A stretch of DNA of 64,000 nt, from the NCBI GenBank assembly GCA_036267255.1, contig DATAWK010000053.1, positions 1 through 64,000 on the forward strand, given 5' to 3'. The notes under the pieces were generated by a model that worked only from the letters and a program-made list of their open reading frames with translations, searched no databases and was not told the DNA's origin. A program made the position numbers and the translations under genes. Source of the stretch: DATAWK01 sp036267255. GTDB lineage: Bacteria; Acidobacteriota; Terriglobia; Terriglobales; Acidobacteriaceae. Positions within the stretch are counted from its first letter, which is position 1, and each line of letters begins with the position of its first letter. Below, in pieces: positions 41,573 through 49,450 of this stretch.

Positions 41573-42472
41573 ATGACGGAGGATGCGCGCGATCAATTCG
41601 AGCGTCTGGTGGGAGAGCTTCGTCCAAAGCTCCATCGCTACTGCGCGCGCATGACCGGCTCTACCGTCGATGGCGAGGATATTGTTCAGGACGCGCTGAT
41701 GAAGGCCTTTGCCGCGCTGCCGAACGTCGGTGTCATCGACAACCCGGAAGGCTGGCTCTTCCGTATCGCTCACAACACGGCGCTCGATTTTCTCCGTCGC
41801 CGCGCGCGCGGCCCGATGATGCAGCATGATGAGGCTCTCGACATGATTGCCGCTCCGGATTCCCCCGATCAGGACCACGAGGCCGCCACGACGAGCCTGC
41901 GCACTTTCATGCGGCTTCCGGCGCTTCAGCGGAGCGCGGTCATCCTGAAGGATGTGCTTGACCACTCCCTGGAGGAGGTCGCGTCGATTACCGGCGCCAG
42001 CGAGGCCGCCGCGAAATCGGCGCTGCAGCGGGGGCGCGTCCGTTTGCGCGAGTTTGCCAGGGAACCCGCCGACGTCTCGCTGCCAACGCTGTCCGATGGA
42101 ATGCGCGCCCGACTGACCACGTATGTAGAGGGGTTCAAGATCGGAGACTTCGACACCGTTCGCGCCATGCTGGCTGACGACGTCAAACTCGACCTTGTCA
42201 CGAAGATGCGCAAGCAGGGAAAGAGCGAGGTCAGGGAATACTACACTGCCTATGCAGCCGCCAAACATTGGGCTTACGCGGCGGGCGTTGTCGATGGCCG
42301 GGCCGCGATGCTGGTGTACGATCGCAACGTTTCCCTTGAGACGCCTGCCTATTTTGTTGCCCTGGATTTCGATGGCGATCGCGTCGTCTCGATCCACGAC
42401 TTCCTGTATGCCCGATATGCGATGGACAGTGTCGACTTGTTCCTGCTCCATCCTGCACCGCAGTCTCGGTAA
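41573..42472 (+). CDS. ECF sigma factor with C-terminal SnoaL-like domain
   Basis: Start ATG 41573 follows GAGGAGG. The 299-residue protein has sigma regions 2 (YCARMTGSTVDGEDIVQDALMKAFAAL, WLFRIAHNTALDFLRRRARG) and 4 (LPALQRSAVILKDVLDHSLEEVASITGASEAAAKSALQRGRVRL). Its C-terminal ~110 residues are NTF2/SnoaL-like (YVEGFKIGDFDTVRAMLADDVKLDLV). Such fused domains in ECF41/ECF56-type sigma factors modulate activity without an anti-sigma and sit with oxidoreductases, as here. The ABM and SDR genes are probable targets. Confidence 0.9.
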   Translation: MTEDARDQFERLVGELRPKLHRYCARMTGSTVDGEDIVQDALMKAFAALPNVGVIDNPEGWLFRIAHNTALDFLRRRARGPMMQHDEALDMIAAPDSPDQDHEAATTSLRTFMRLPALQRSAVILKDVLDHSLEEVASITGASEAAAKSALQRGRVRLREFAREPADVSLPTLSDGMRARLTTYVEGFKIGDFDTVRAMLADDVKLDLVTKMRKQGKSEVREYYTAYAAAKHWAYAAGVVDGRAAMLVYDRNVSLETPAYFVALDFDGDRVVSIHDFLYARYAMDSVDLFLLHPAPQSR

Positions 42473-42531
42473 AGCGCCTGCGTAAGATGTGCGGATATTC
42501 AGGGATTGCTGGTGGCATCTCTGCGCGCAGG

Positions 42532-43794
42532 TTAGCGAGACGACAAGACAAGCGTGGCAGCGGCCAGCAGCAGGGCGGTGGGCATGATGAGGATGCCGAC
42601 GCGAAGGAAGTGACTTCCGCTGACGTCGATGTTTTCGCGGCGCAGAGCGATGAGCCAGAGGATGGTCGCCAGCGAGCCAGCCACGGAGAGATTGGGGCCG
42701 AGATTGATTCCCAGCAGGACGGCGGCGTGCATGAGCGGCGAGGCTCCCGCGGCCTGGATGGCGGCGGCTCCGATGAGGCCGACGGGCAGATTGTTGATGA
42801 CGTTGGTGGAGAGGCCGATACCGAAAGCAGCGGCGACCGGGCCGGTTCCGTGCGGCCATGCCGCGACGCGATGCAAGCCGGCCACCATGAGAGGCAAGGC
42901 GCCGGCGTGGTTCAACGCATCCACCATGACAAACAATCCAGCGACCAGAGGCAGCACGCCCCAGGAGACATCGTGCAGCACGGTGAGGTTGCTGCGAAGA
43001 TCGGAAGCGCTGGTGATGAGCAGGACCACGGCGGCGGCGGCGCAGGTGGCGAGGCCCAGGGGCTTGTCCAGCGCGGACATGACGAGAAGCCAGGCGGCAG
43101 CGGAGAGAATGCCGAAAGCGGCGCGGCGGCCTTTGGCGCTGAGCGGAGTGGGGCGGATGCCGTCGTCGATGGTTCCGGTGAGGTCGTGGCGGTTGTGCCA
43201 GTAGAGCAGGACAAAGGTGACGGCAAGGGCGACCATGGCAGGCAACAGGAAGGTGCGCAGCCAGACGGCCAGCGAGGGCAGATGGTTGGCGAAGACGATG
43301 AGATTGGCCGGATTGGAGATGGGCAGCACGAAGCTGGCGGCGTTGGCGACGAAGGCGCAGGCGAAGAGATAGGGGAGGGGAGACATGCGGCCTCGGCGAA
43401 CGACGGCCAGCACGGCGGGCGTGAGCACGACGGCGGTCGCGTCATTGGAGAGCAGGGCGGTGACGAGAATGCCCACGCCGTAGACCAGAGAAAAGAGACG
43501 CAGGCGGGAGCCACGGGCCTGTTCCATGGCATGCTCGGCCAGCCAGTCGAAGACGCCGTGCTCGCGGGCGATGCCGGCGAGCAACATCATGCCGGTTAAA
43601 AACAGATAGACGTTGGCGCCTTCGCGCACGGAGGCGAGCGCCTGCCGCCAGGGCACAAGACGGGACAGCACGAGCAACAGAGCGCCTGCGGCGGCCCAGA
43701 TATATTCCGGAATGCGGCGCGGACGAAACAGGATGAGCGCGATGACGGTGATGCTGATGAGCCAGGTGGCGGCAATGGCGAGAGAAGAAGGCAT
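42532..43794 (-). CDS. ArsB/CitMHS-superfamily anion transporter
   Basis: The 420-residue protein has about 10-11 TM helices and the ion-transporter signatures LVTALLSNDATAVVLTPAVLAV and the inverted FGIGLSTNVINNLPVGLIGAAAI. This two-fold arrangement is typical of ArsB/NhaD/SLC13-type permeases. No ArsR/ArsC gene is adjacent, so arsenite is only one candidate; sulfate, citrate or sodium/proton exchange are alternatives. Divergent from an amino-acid permease with a 38-bp gap. Confidence 0.85.
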   Translation of the reverse strand: MPSSLAIAATWLISITVIALILFRPRRIPEYIWAAAGALLLVLSRLVPWRQALASVREGANVYLFLTGMMLLAGIAREHGVFDWLAEHAMEQARGSRLRLFSLVYGVGILVTALLSNDATAVVLTPAVLAVVRRGRMSPLPYLFACAFVANAASFVLPISNPANLIVFANHLPSLAVWLRTFLLPAMVALAVTFVLLYWHNRHDLTGTIDDGIRPTPLSAKGRRAAFGILSAAAWLLVMSALDKPLGLATCAAAAVVLLITSASDLRSNLTVLHDVSWGVLPLVAGLFVMVDALNHAGALPLMVAGLHRVAAWPHGTGPVAAAFGIGLSTNVINNLPVGLIGAAAIQAAGASPLMHAAVLLGINLGPNLSVAGSLATILWLIALRRENIDVSGSHFLRVGILIMPTALLLAAATLVLSSR

Positions 43795-43798
43795 CGAA

Positions 43799-43826
43799 TT
43801 GTGATTTTCTCAGATACAGATAGAAT
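43799..43826 (+). promoter_or_regulatory. Putative promoter for leaderless APC permease mRNA
   Basis: TTGTGA (43799-43804) and TAGAAT (43821-43826), 16 bp apart. The GTG start codon at 43833 falls at the expected +1, so the transcript would be leaderless. The gap to the divergent ArsB gene is only 38 bp. Confidence 0.5.
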
Positions 43827-43832
43827 CCACAC

Positions 43833-45263
43833 GTGCGGAGTGCAAAAAATCCAGATGGCAACGGGGTAGAGGCGAGCGGCGCGGGAACGGGTGCGCAGCT
43901 GGTGCGCGGCATTGGTTTGCGAGAGGCCGTGGCGCTGAACATGCTGGACATGATCGGCGTGGGGCCGTTTATCACGCTGCCGCTGGTGGTGATGGCGATG
44001 GGCGGCCCGCAGGCCATGCTGGGCTGGGTGCTGGGCGCGGTGCTGGCGGTATGCGACGGGCTGGTGTGGGCGGAGCTGGGCGCGGCGATGCCGAAGGCGG
44101 GCGGCTCGTATGAATTTCTGCGCGAGATTTATGGAGCGCGCTGGGGGCGGGCGGTTTCATTTCTGTATGTGTGGCAACTGGCGTTCAGCGCGCCGTTGTC
44201 GATTGCCTCGGGGTGCATTGGGCTGGCGCAGTATGCGGCGTATGTGTTTCCGGCGCTGCATACGCCATTGTTTGCGGGACTGGTGTTGCCGGCGTGGATG
44301 CCGCTGCAACTGGATCGCGCGGTGCTGCTGGCGGTTGCGGCGTGCTGGCTGGCGGTGATTCTGCTGCACCGGAGCATTCAGAAGACGGGACGGATTTCCG
44401 TACTGCTGTGGGTGGGCGTGATTGCGACGCTGGCGTGGATATTGTTTGCCGGGGCGACGCATTTTCATCCGGCGCTGGCATTTTCGTTTCCGGCGGGGGC
44501 GTTTCATCTGACATGGAAGTTCTTCCTGGGGCTGGGGGCGGCAACGCTGCTGGCGACCTACGATTACTGGGGCTATTACAACGTCTGCTTTCTGGGTGGG
44601 GAGATTCGCAACCCGACGCGGAATATTCCGCGGGCGATTCTGCTGTCGATTGCCTGCGTGGCCGGGCTGTACCTGGCGATGAACATCAGCGTGCTGGGAG
44701 TGATTCCGTGGCAGCAGATTGTGAGTGCGAAGAGCGCCAACCTGGGAACGTCGGTGATTGCGGTGTTCATTGCGCGGCTGTACGGAAGCACGGCGGGGCG
44801 CGCCATGGCGGTGCTGATTCTGTGGACGGCGTTTGCGTCGATCTTTTCGCTGCTGCTGGGGTATTCGCGGGTGTTTTATGCGGCGGCGGCGGATGGAAAT
44901 TTCTTCGCGCGATTTGCGCGGCTGCACCCGCGGCATCGCATTCCGCATGTGGCGCTGATCTGGCTGGGCGCGGTGGCTTCGCTGGCGTGCTTTTTCCGGC
45001 TGATCGATGTGATTGCCGCGCTGGTGGTGATCCGGCTGGTGCTGCAGTTTCTGCTGCAGCAGGTGGGGTTGCTGTCGTTGCGGCGGCGCAGGCCGGAGAT
45101 GTTTTCGAATTACAGGATGCGGCTGTATCCGCTGCCGGTGTGGATTGCGATTGTGGGCAGCGTGTTCATGCTGCTGTCGCGGCATGGATCGGGACGGCAA
45201 CTGCTGCTGGCGGTGGGAATTGCGGCGGTGGGCGGTGGGATTTACTGGCTGCGAGCGGAATAA
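43833..45263 (+). CDS. Amino acid permease, APC superfamily
   Basis: The 476-residue protein (GTG start at 43833) has 12 TM helices. The LNMLDMIGVGPFITLPLV segment is the first substrate-site helix, followed by GGSYEFLREIYGARWG and YDYWGYYNVCFLGGEIRNPTRNIPRAILLSI, a hallmark of APC carriers. It is likely a proton-coupled amino acid or polyamine importer. Composition is highly GC/GTG-rich with strong codon bias. No Shine-Dalgarno precedes it. Confidence 0.9.
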   Translation: MRSAKNPDGNGVEASGAGTGAQLVRGIGLREAVALNMLDMIGVGPFITLPLVVMAMGGPQAMLGWVLGAVLAVCDGLVWAELGAAMPKAGGSYEFLREIYGARWGRAVSFLYVWQLAFSAPLSIASGCIGLAQYAAYVFPALHTPLFAGLVLPAWMPLQLDRAVLLAVAACWLAVILLHRSIQKTGRISVLLWVGVIATLAWILFAGATHFHPALAFSFPAGAFHLTWKFFLGLGAATLLATYDYWGYYNVCFLGGEIRNPTRNIPRAILLSIACVAGLYLAMNISVLGVIPWQQIVSAKSANLGTSVIAVFIARLYGSTAGRAMAVLILWTAFASIFSLLLGYSRVFYAAAADGNFFARFARLHPRHRIPHVALIWLGAVASLACFFRLIDVIAALVVIRLVLQFLLQQVGLLSLRRRRPEMFSNYRMRLYPLPVWIAIVGSVFMLLSRHGSGRQLLLAVGIAAVGGGIYWLRAE

Positions 45264-45273
45264 GCAAAGCGAA

Positions 45274-45299
45274 CCCATGTTTCAGAAGCGAGACATGGG
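45274..45299. repeat. CCCATG...CATGGG intergenic hairpin
   Basis: CCCATGTTTC (45274-45283) pairs with GAGACATGGG (45290-45299) with one wobble around a 6-base loop, and is followed by CACCCGCCACCC. The block recalls the hairpins near 10366-10455, suggesting a dispersed family of intergenic stem-loops. No poly-T tail follows, so it may act as a transcript end or RNA stabiliser. Confidence 0.6.
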
Positions 45300-45343
45300 C
45301 ACCCGCCACCCGGCGGTGTGTAGAGATGAAGTTCAATCACGTC

Positions 45344-45372
45344 TTGACATTCGCATATACAATGTATATACG
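45344..45372 (+). promoter_or_regulatory. brnTA promoter and operator
   Basis: TTGACA (45344-45349) and a TATACG-like -10 (45367-45372) at 17-bp spacing. A palindrome ATATACA-A-TGTATAT (45355-45369) lies between them and reaches the -10, the expected place for autorepression by BrnA. The BrnT start codon follows at 45382. Confidence 0.7.
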
Positions 45373-45381
45373 TTCAAATGA

Positions 45382-45681
45382 ATGGATACCGTCTTTCTGT
45401 ATCAAGGACAGCGTTTTGCCTGGGACACGGAGAAGGCGGTCCTGAATCTTCTCAAACATGCAATCGCGTTTGAAAAGGCGTGTGAAGTATTTTTCGATCC
45501 ATTTGTCCGCCTCGTCGATGCGAGCGACAGGGAAGAAGTGCGCGAGGCGGTTCTGGGATTGACGGAGGACATGGCGCTGCTGTTTGTCGTCCACGTGTTC
45601 CGCGAAGGGGACACGATTCGCATCATTTCAGCGAGGCTTGCCACATCCCAAGAAAGGAAAGCGTATGAAGAAGATGACTGA
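45382..45681 (+). CDS. brnT: BrnT-family toxin (RelE-like ribonuclease)
   Basis: The 99-residue product has the BrnT pattern: FAWDTEKAVLNLLKHAIAFEKACEVFFDP, then an R-E-E-V-R-E-A-V-L-G segment, FVVHVFREGDTIRIISARLATSQERKAY. BrnT cleaves mRNA when free of BrnA. It overlaps the antitoxin by 17 bp, the usual toxin-first order of this type II system. The promoter palindrome is at 45355-45369. Confidence 0.9.
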   Translation: MDTVFLYQGQRFAWDTEKAVLNLLKHAIAFEKACEVFFDPFVRLVDASDREEVREAVLGLTEDMALLFVVHVFREGDTIRIISARLATSQERKAYEEDD

Positions 45682-45961
45682 AAGAATCCAGAAGCGGCTC
45701 CGGAAAAATCGTGTCATGACCACCATCAGCATTCGCATTCCGGAAGACCTGATTGAGGACCTGAAAGAGGTGGCACCAGCTTTGGGATTTTCCGGCTACC
45801 AGCCGCTGATCCGCGCCTATATCGGACAAGGACTAAGGAAAGACCTGGCTCGAATGGAAAATCCGCAGTTGCAGGCACTGGCGGAAAGTCTTCGCAAACA
45901 CGGGGTCGCCGACCGTGTGATTTCCGAAATTATTGCGGATGCCAAACTCAAGACTGCATAG
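45665..45961 (+). CDS. brnA: BrnA-like antitoxin
   Basis: Start ATG 45665, inside the 3' end of brnT. The 98-residue protein has a ribbon-helix-helix core TTISIRIPEDLIEDLKEVAPALGFSGYQPLIRAYIGQGLRKDLA with the GYQ motif typical of BrnA, then a helical tail. It should neutralise BrnT and repress the operon by binding the palindrome upstream. The in-frame extension upstream to 45584 would be inside brnT and is unlikely. Confidence 0.85.
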   Translation: MKKMTERIQKRLRKNRVMTTISIRIPEDLIEDLKEVAPALGFSGYQPLIRAYIGQGLRKDLARMENPQLQALAESLRKHGVADRVISEIIADAKLKTA

Positions 45962-46072
45962 CCGATGACTCCGCTTGCGAAAGCGCGGAAAGGGGCCTAG
46001 TCTTAGGCGCATAAGGACGACACACAGGCGCGCACCGCACGCCCGAAGCACGCCTTCTTCGAGGTGTTTTCG

Positions 46073-46576
46073 ATGAAACGTCTGGTTGGTACAGCTCTGT
46101 TTTTTCTATTGGCTGTGTTCTGCGCATGGCACGTAAGTGGGGCGCAGGTTACGTCGAATTCCAAGTCAGCCATGCCACAAACAACCTTGCCGCAAACAGC
46201 AGTGCTGCAAGCAACCTTGCTGCAAGCAACGGGGCAGCATAACCAGGATGCCATCGTTCAGAATGGACAGGCCAAGCTCCTGGGACAGGCTAAGCTCCTG
46301 GGACAAGCCCAGCTTTGGGGACAGCAGCCGAAGCAGCCGGCGAACAAGGCCAAGAGCAAGGAAGGAATCGCGTGCTTTCCGAAGCTGCGTGCGTATACCG
46401 TCGGGATGCAGGCGGCGACGGTGGATGCTGCAAGCAGGAATGCCGATGCCGCGAGGCTGGGTTGCAATCCGGCAGGCGCTTTGCGTCTGCAGCCTGCGCC
46501 GATGACGGGCAAGATGCTGCTGATTGGGCCGACGGTGCTGCGTGCGCCCGCGATCGATCCAGCGCCCAAGCCCTGA
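46073..46576 (+). CDS. Secreted hypothetical protein with pentapeptide and hexapeptide repeats
   Basis: Start ATG 46073, with GAGGTG about 6 bp before it. The 167-residue protein has a signal peptide (KRLVGTALFFLLAVFCAWHVSGAQ). Four 15-bp units (46175-46234, PQTTL/PQTAV/LQATL/LQATG) and three 18-bp units (46265-46318, GQAKLL/GQAKLL/GQAQLW) follow. The C-terminal part has two cysteines (GIACFPKL and LGCNPAG). It is low-complexity, with no recognised domain; it may be a surface or wall protein. Its 3' end lies before the channel gene. Confidence 0.65.
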   Translation: MKRLVGTALFFLLAVFCAWHVSGAQVTSNSKSAMPQTTLPQTAVLQATLLQATGQHNQDAIVQNGQAKLLGQAKLLGQAQLWGQQPKQPANKAKSKEGIACFPKLRAYTVGMQAATVDAASRNADAARLGCNPAGALRLQPAPMTGKMLLIGPTVLRAPAIDPAPKP

Positions 46577-46736
46577 GCAAGAGGCGAGCCGAAGAAGAAA
46601 ACCGCAGCGGAGATCTGCGTCGCACGGAGAAGCCTGTTCGCTGCGTCAGCGGCATCAGCGGCGACGTAGATTCGGCAGCACATTCCAGAGACAAAGTGAT
46701 ATTACTCAATCGGGCGAATGCCTGAGGAGAATATCC

Positions 46737-47402
46737 ATGCAGCCAAAGGACCTGACGGAAGAAGCAACAACGCAAAGGCTGGAGGCATTCAGCGACGGAG
46801 TGTTTGCGATTGCCATTACGCTGCTGGTGCTGGAGATCCATGTTCCCAATGCAGCGAATGTGTATGGCGCGGGCGGGGCACGGCTTGGTTCCGGATTGGG
46901 TGGCGCGCTGCTGCGCCTGTGGCCATCGTACTTTGGGTATGTGTTCAGCTTTTTGATGGTCGGTATCTTCTGGATGAACCACCATTACATCTTCAAGCTG
47001 TATAAGCGGACCGACCAGATGTTCCTATTGCTGAATGTATTGTTCCTGATGTGCATTTCCTTTTTGCCGCTGCCGACTGCCATTCTGGCCCGCTGGGTGA
47101 CCGATGCGCAGCAACGAAATGTCGCCATCGTTGTATACGTTCTCGGCTTGTACCTGCCAGCCGTGATGTGGCTGCTGATGTGGCTGTACGCGACCCATCA
47201 TCACCGGCTGGTGGACAAGCGTCTGGACAAAGGGTTCATCGACTATCTGACACGGACATTTGCGCTATCGAATGGGCTGTATCTGGTGGCGGTGCTGCTG
47301 GCGTTGTGGAATGGCATGGCGGCGCTGGTGTTGTGCGTGGGCCTGTCGCTGCTGTACCTGCTGCCGCTGAAGCGACCCGTCTATATGGTGGAAGAGCCGT
47401 AG
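46737..47402 (+). CDS. TMEM175-family potassium channel-like protein
   Basis: Start ATG 46737. The 221-residue protein carries the TMEM175 signature RLEAFSDGVFAIAITLLVLEI at residue ~14 (the FSD motif) and about six TM helices, with HH and R near helix ends. Bacterial TMEM175 proteins form potassium-selective tetramers. A possible Shine-Dalgarno GAGGAG is 10 bp upstream. It seems monocistronic, upstream of the SRPBCC/ArsR operon. Confidence 0.9.
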   Translation: MQPKDLTEEATTQRLEAFSDGVFAIAITLLVLEIHVPNAANVYGAGGARLGSGLGGALLRLWPSYFGYVFSFLMVGIFWMNHHYIFKLYKRTDQMFLLLNVLFLMCISFLPLPTAILARWVTDAQQRNVAIVVYVLGLYLPAVMWLLMWLYATHHHRLVDKRLDKGFIDYLTRTFALSNGLYLVAVLLALWNGMAALVLCVGLSLLYLLPLKRPVYMVEEP

Positions 47403-47425
47403 ACGGCAGGCGGGCAATTTTAAAA

Positions 47426-47487
47426 ATGCAACCATACGGTTGCCATTTTTATCGGGACCATTCTAATATGCAACCAGGAGGTTGCAT
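47426..47487 (+). promoter_or_regulatory. Paired ArsR-type operators overlapping the ribosome site
   Basis: GCAACC-ATAC-GGTTGC (47428-47443) and GCAACC-AGGA-GGTTGC (47470-47485) are perfect palindromes with centres 42 bp apart. The second extends to ATGCAACC...GGTTGCAT, contains the Shine-Dalgarno AGGAGG, and ends at the start codon at 47486. The ArsR protein encoded downstream is the expected ligand. Confidence 0.8.
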
Positions 47488-47941
47488 GATGGAAGATCGA
47501 ATCGAGAAACAGATGGAACTGAAGGCCACGGTCTCCCGGGTCTGGCGCGCATTGACGGATTACCGTGAGTTTGGCGAGTGGTTTCGCGTGAAGCTGGCGG
47601 GTCCGTTTGTTGCGGGCCAGATTTCGCGCGGCCACATTACCTATCCGGGATACGAGCATCTGCAATGGGAGGCGGTCGTGCAAACGATGGAAGCGGAGCG
47701 GCTTTTCTCTTTTACCTGGCATCCGTATGCCGTCGATCCGAAGATGGATTACTCGGATGAGACGCCGACGCTTGTGGAATTCAAACTGGAAACGATACCG
47801 GGAGGCACCCTGGTCCGGCTGACGGAATCCGGCTTCGACAAGATACCGAGCGGTCGCCGCTTTGACGCGTTCCGCATGAATGAGGGCGGTTGGGCAGAGC
47901 AGATGAAAAACATCGAGAGCTATGTTGCGCGGACGTCGTAG
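47486..47941 (+). CDS. SRPBCC/AHSA1-like protein
   Basis: Start ATG 47486 (or 47489) with AGGAGG inside the operator. The 151-residue START/AHSA1-type fold has the ELKATVSRVWRALTDYREFGEWFRVKL opening, EAVVQTMEAERLFSFTWHP, TLVEFKLETIPGGTLVRLTESGF and the C-terminal helix GGWAEQMKNIESYV. Such proteins bind hydrophobic ligands; with an ArsR partner they are stress-responsive. It overlaps the ArsR gene by 20 bp. Confidence 0.9.
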   Translation: MMEDRIEKQMELKATVSRVWRALTDYREFGEWFRVKLAGPFVAGQISRGHITYPGYEHLQWEAVVQTMEAERLFSFTWHPYAVDPKMDYSDETPTLVEFKLETIPGGTLVRLTESGFDKIPSGRRFDAFRMNEGGWAEQMKNIESYVARTS

Positions 47942-48278
47942 CGTGGCGGGCAAACGGCAGGCCTATGCGCCGGTATTTGCCGCGCTGGGCGACGAGACGC
48001 GGTTATTGCTGCTGGCGCGGCTTTGTGACGGACGCCGATGTTCGATCTCGCAGCTGACCAGGGGTTCCAGACTGACGCGACAGGCGATCACCAAACACCT
48101 TCGCGTTCTGGAGAGCGCCGGAATCGTGCATGGCGTTCGTAGAGGCCGCGAGAGCGTGTTTGTCTTCGATCCGCAGGCGATGGAAGGAATCCAAGACTAC
48201 CTCGACGATGTATCGAAGCAGTGGGACCGGGCGCTGTTGAGACTGAAGCGGTTCGTCGAAGCCGAGAACGAGCGGTGA
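47922..48278 (+). CDS. ArsR-family transcriptional regulator
   Basis: The 118-residue protein reads APVFAALGDETRLLLLARLCDGRRCSISQLTRGSRLTRQAITKHLRVLESAGIVHGVRRGRESVF. This is the ArsR winged helix of the non-metal, SRPBCC-linked type; no metal cysteine pair is evident. Start ATG 47922 overlaps the SRPBCC gene; a GTG at 47943 just after its stop is an alternative. It probably represses through the twin palindromes. Confidence 0.9.
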   Translation: MLRGRRSVAGKRQAYAPVFAALGDETRLLLLARLCDGRRCSISQLTRGSRLTRQAITKHLRVLESAGIVHGVRRGRESVFVFDPQAMEGIQDYLDDVSKQWDRALLRLKRFVEAENER

Positions 48279-48391
48279 GCTGCGGCGGCAGGCGATCGGA
48301 GTAGCGTGTTTTCGAATTGTGGGCGATCGGAAAACGGACCGAATATCGGCGGCTGCCGAAATCGTTTACCATTGGCTTCGTTGAGGAAGCC

Positions 48392-49450
48392 ATGCAAGCA
48401 TTGCAACTTACGGAATATCGCAAACTGCGGCTGGTCGAGTTGCCGATGCCCCAGCCAGGACCTGAGGATGTGTTGATTCACATTGCTGCGTGCGGCATTT
48501 GCGGCAGCGATGTGCATGGCTATGACGGCTCGACGGGGCGAAGGATTCCGCCGCTGGTGATGGGACATGAAGCAGCGGGCGTGATTGCCGCGGTGGGCGC
48601 GAAGGTGCGGAATTTTTCCGTGGGCGAGCGCGCGACATTCGACTCGACAATTTCCTGCGGCGTATGCCGGTTCTGCGCGGCGGGCCAGATCAACCTGTGC
48701 GACAACCGCGAAGTGGTGGGTGTTTCCTGTGGCGAGTATCGCCGCAACGGGGCGTTTGCGGAATATATTGCAGTGCCCGCGCGCATTGTGTACCGGCTGC
48801 CGGACACGCTGGGATTTGCCGAGGCCGCGATGATTGAAGCGGTGTCTGTGGCGCTGCATGCGGTGCAGCTGACGGAATTGCAGGCGGGACAGACGGTGGT
48901 GGTGGTGGGCGCGGGCATGATCGGGCTGCTGATTCTGCAGGCGCTGCGCGCATCCGGCTGCGAGCGGGTGATGGTGACCGACCTGGATGTGGGACGTTTG
49001 CAGATGGCCGAGAGGCTGGGCGCGAGCCAGACCTTGCTTGCAGGCGATGGGGAAGCGGGCAAGGGGAATGTGGTGGAAGAGATTCGCGCGCTGACCGGCG
49101 GCGATGGCGCCGATGTTGTGCTGGAAGCGGTGGGAAGTGCGGCGACGGTGCGCGCGGCGATTGCGATGGTGCGCAAGGGCGGTGCGGTGACGCTGGTGGG
49201 AAATATTGCGCCGGAGATTCCGCTGCCGTTGCAGAGCGTGGTGTCGCGACAGATTCGCTTGCAGGGGTCCTGCGCGTCGTCGGGAGAATATCCTGCGGCG
49301 ATTGAATTGATGGGGCGTGGGGCGATCGATGTGACGCCGATGCTGACGGCGGTCGCTCCGTTGAGTGAGGGCGCGGCGTGGTTTGAGCGCCTGTATGCGC
49401 GTGAAGCGAACCTGATGAAAGTGGTGCTGACGCCGGAGTCGATGGCATGA
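48392..49450 (+). CDS. Zinc-dependent alcohol/polyol dehydrogenase
   Basis: Start ATG 48392 (GAGGAAG upstream). The 352-residue MDR enzyme has the catalytic zinc motif CGICGSDVHGY, GHEAAGVIAAVG, the structural-zinc cysteines CGVCRFCAAGQINLC and the NAD motif VVVVGAGMIGLLILQ. It resembles sorbitol or galactitol/threonine dehydrogenases. It is coupled by a 4-bp overlap to an SDR, suggesting stepwise oxidation and reduction of one sugar or polyol. Confidence 0.95.
   Translation: MQALQLTEYRKLRLVELPMPQPGPEDVLIHIAACGICGSDVHGYDGSTGRRIPPLVMGHEAAGVIAAVGAKVRNFSVGERATFDSTISCGVCRFCAAGQINLCDNREVVGVSCGEYRRNGAFAEYIAVPARIVYRLPDTLGFAEAAMIEAVSVALHAVQLTELQAGQTVVVVGAGMIGLLILQALRASGCERVMVTDLDVGRLQMAERLGASQTLLAGDGEAGKGNVVEEIRALTGGDGADVVLEAVGSAATVRAAIAMVRKGGAVTLVGNIAPEIPLPLQSVVSRQIRLQGSCASSGEYPAAIELMGRGAIDVTPMLTAVAPLSEGAAWFERLYAREANLMKVVLTPESMA

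Noticed and set aside
41396..42859. Minus-strand 487-codon frame
   Set aside because: Spans the ECF sigma, the intergenic gap and the transporter tail; no domain, and it is inconsistent with both neighbours.
42532..43794. Arsenic resistance operon
   Set aside because: Only the transporter is ArsB-like; no arsR, arsC or acr3 gene is linked, so the substrate is left open.
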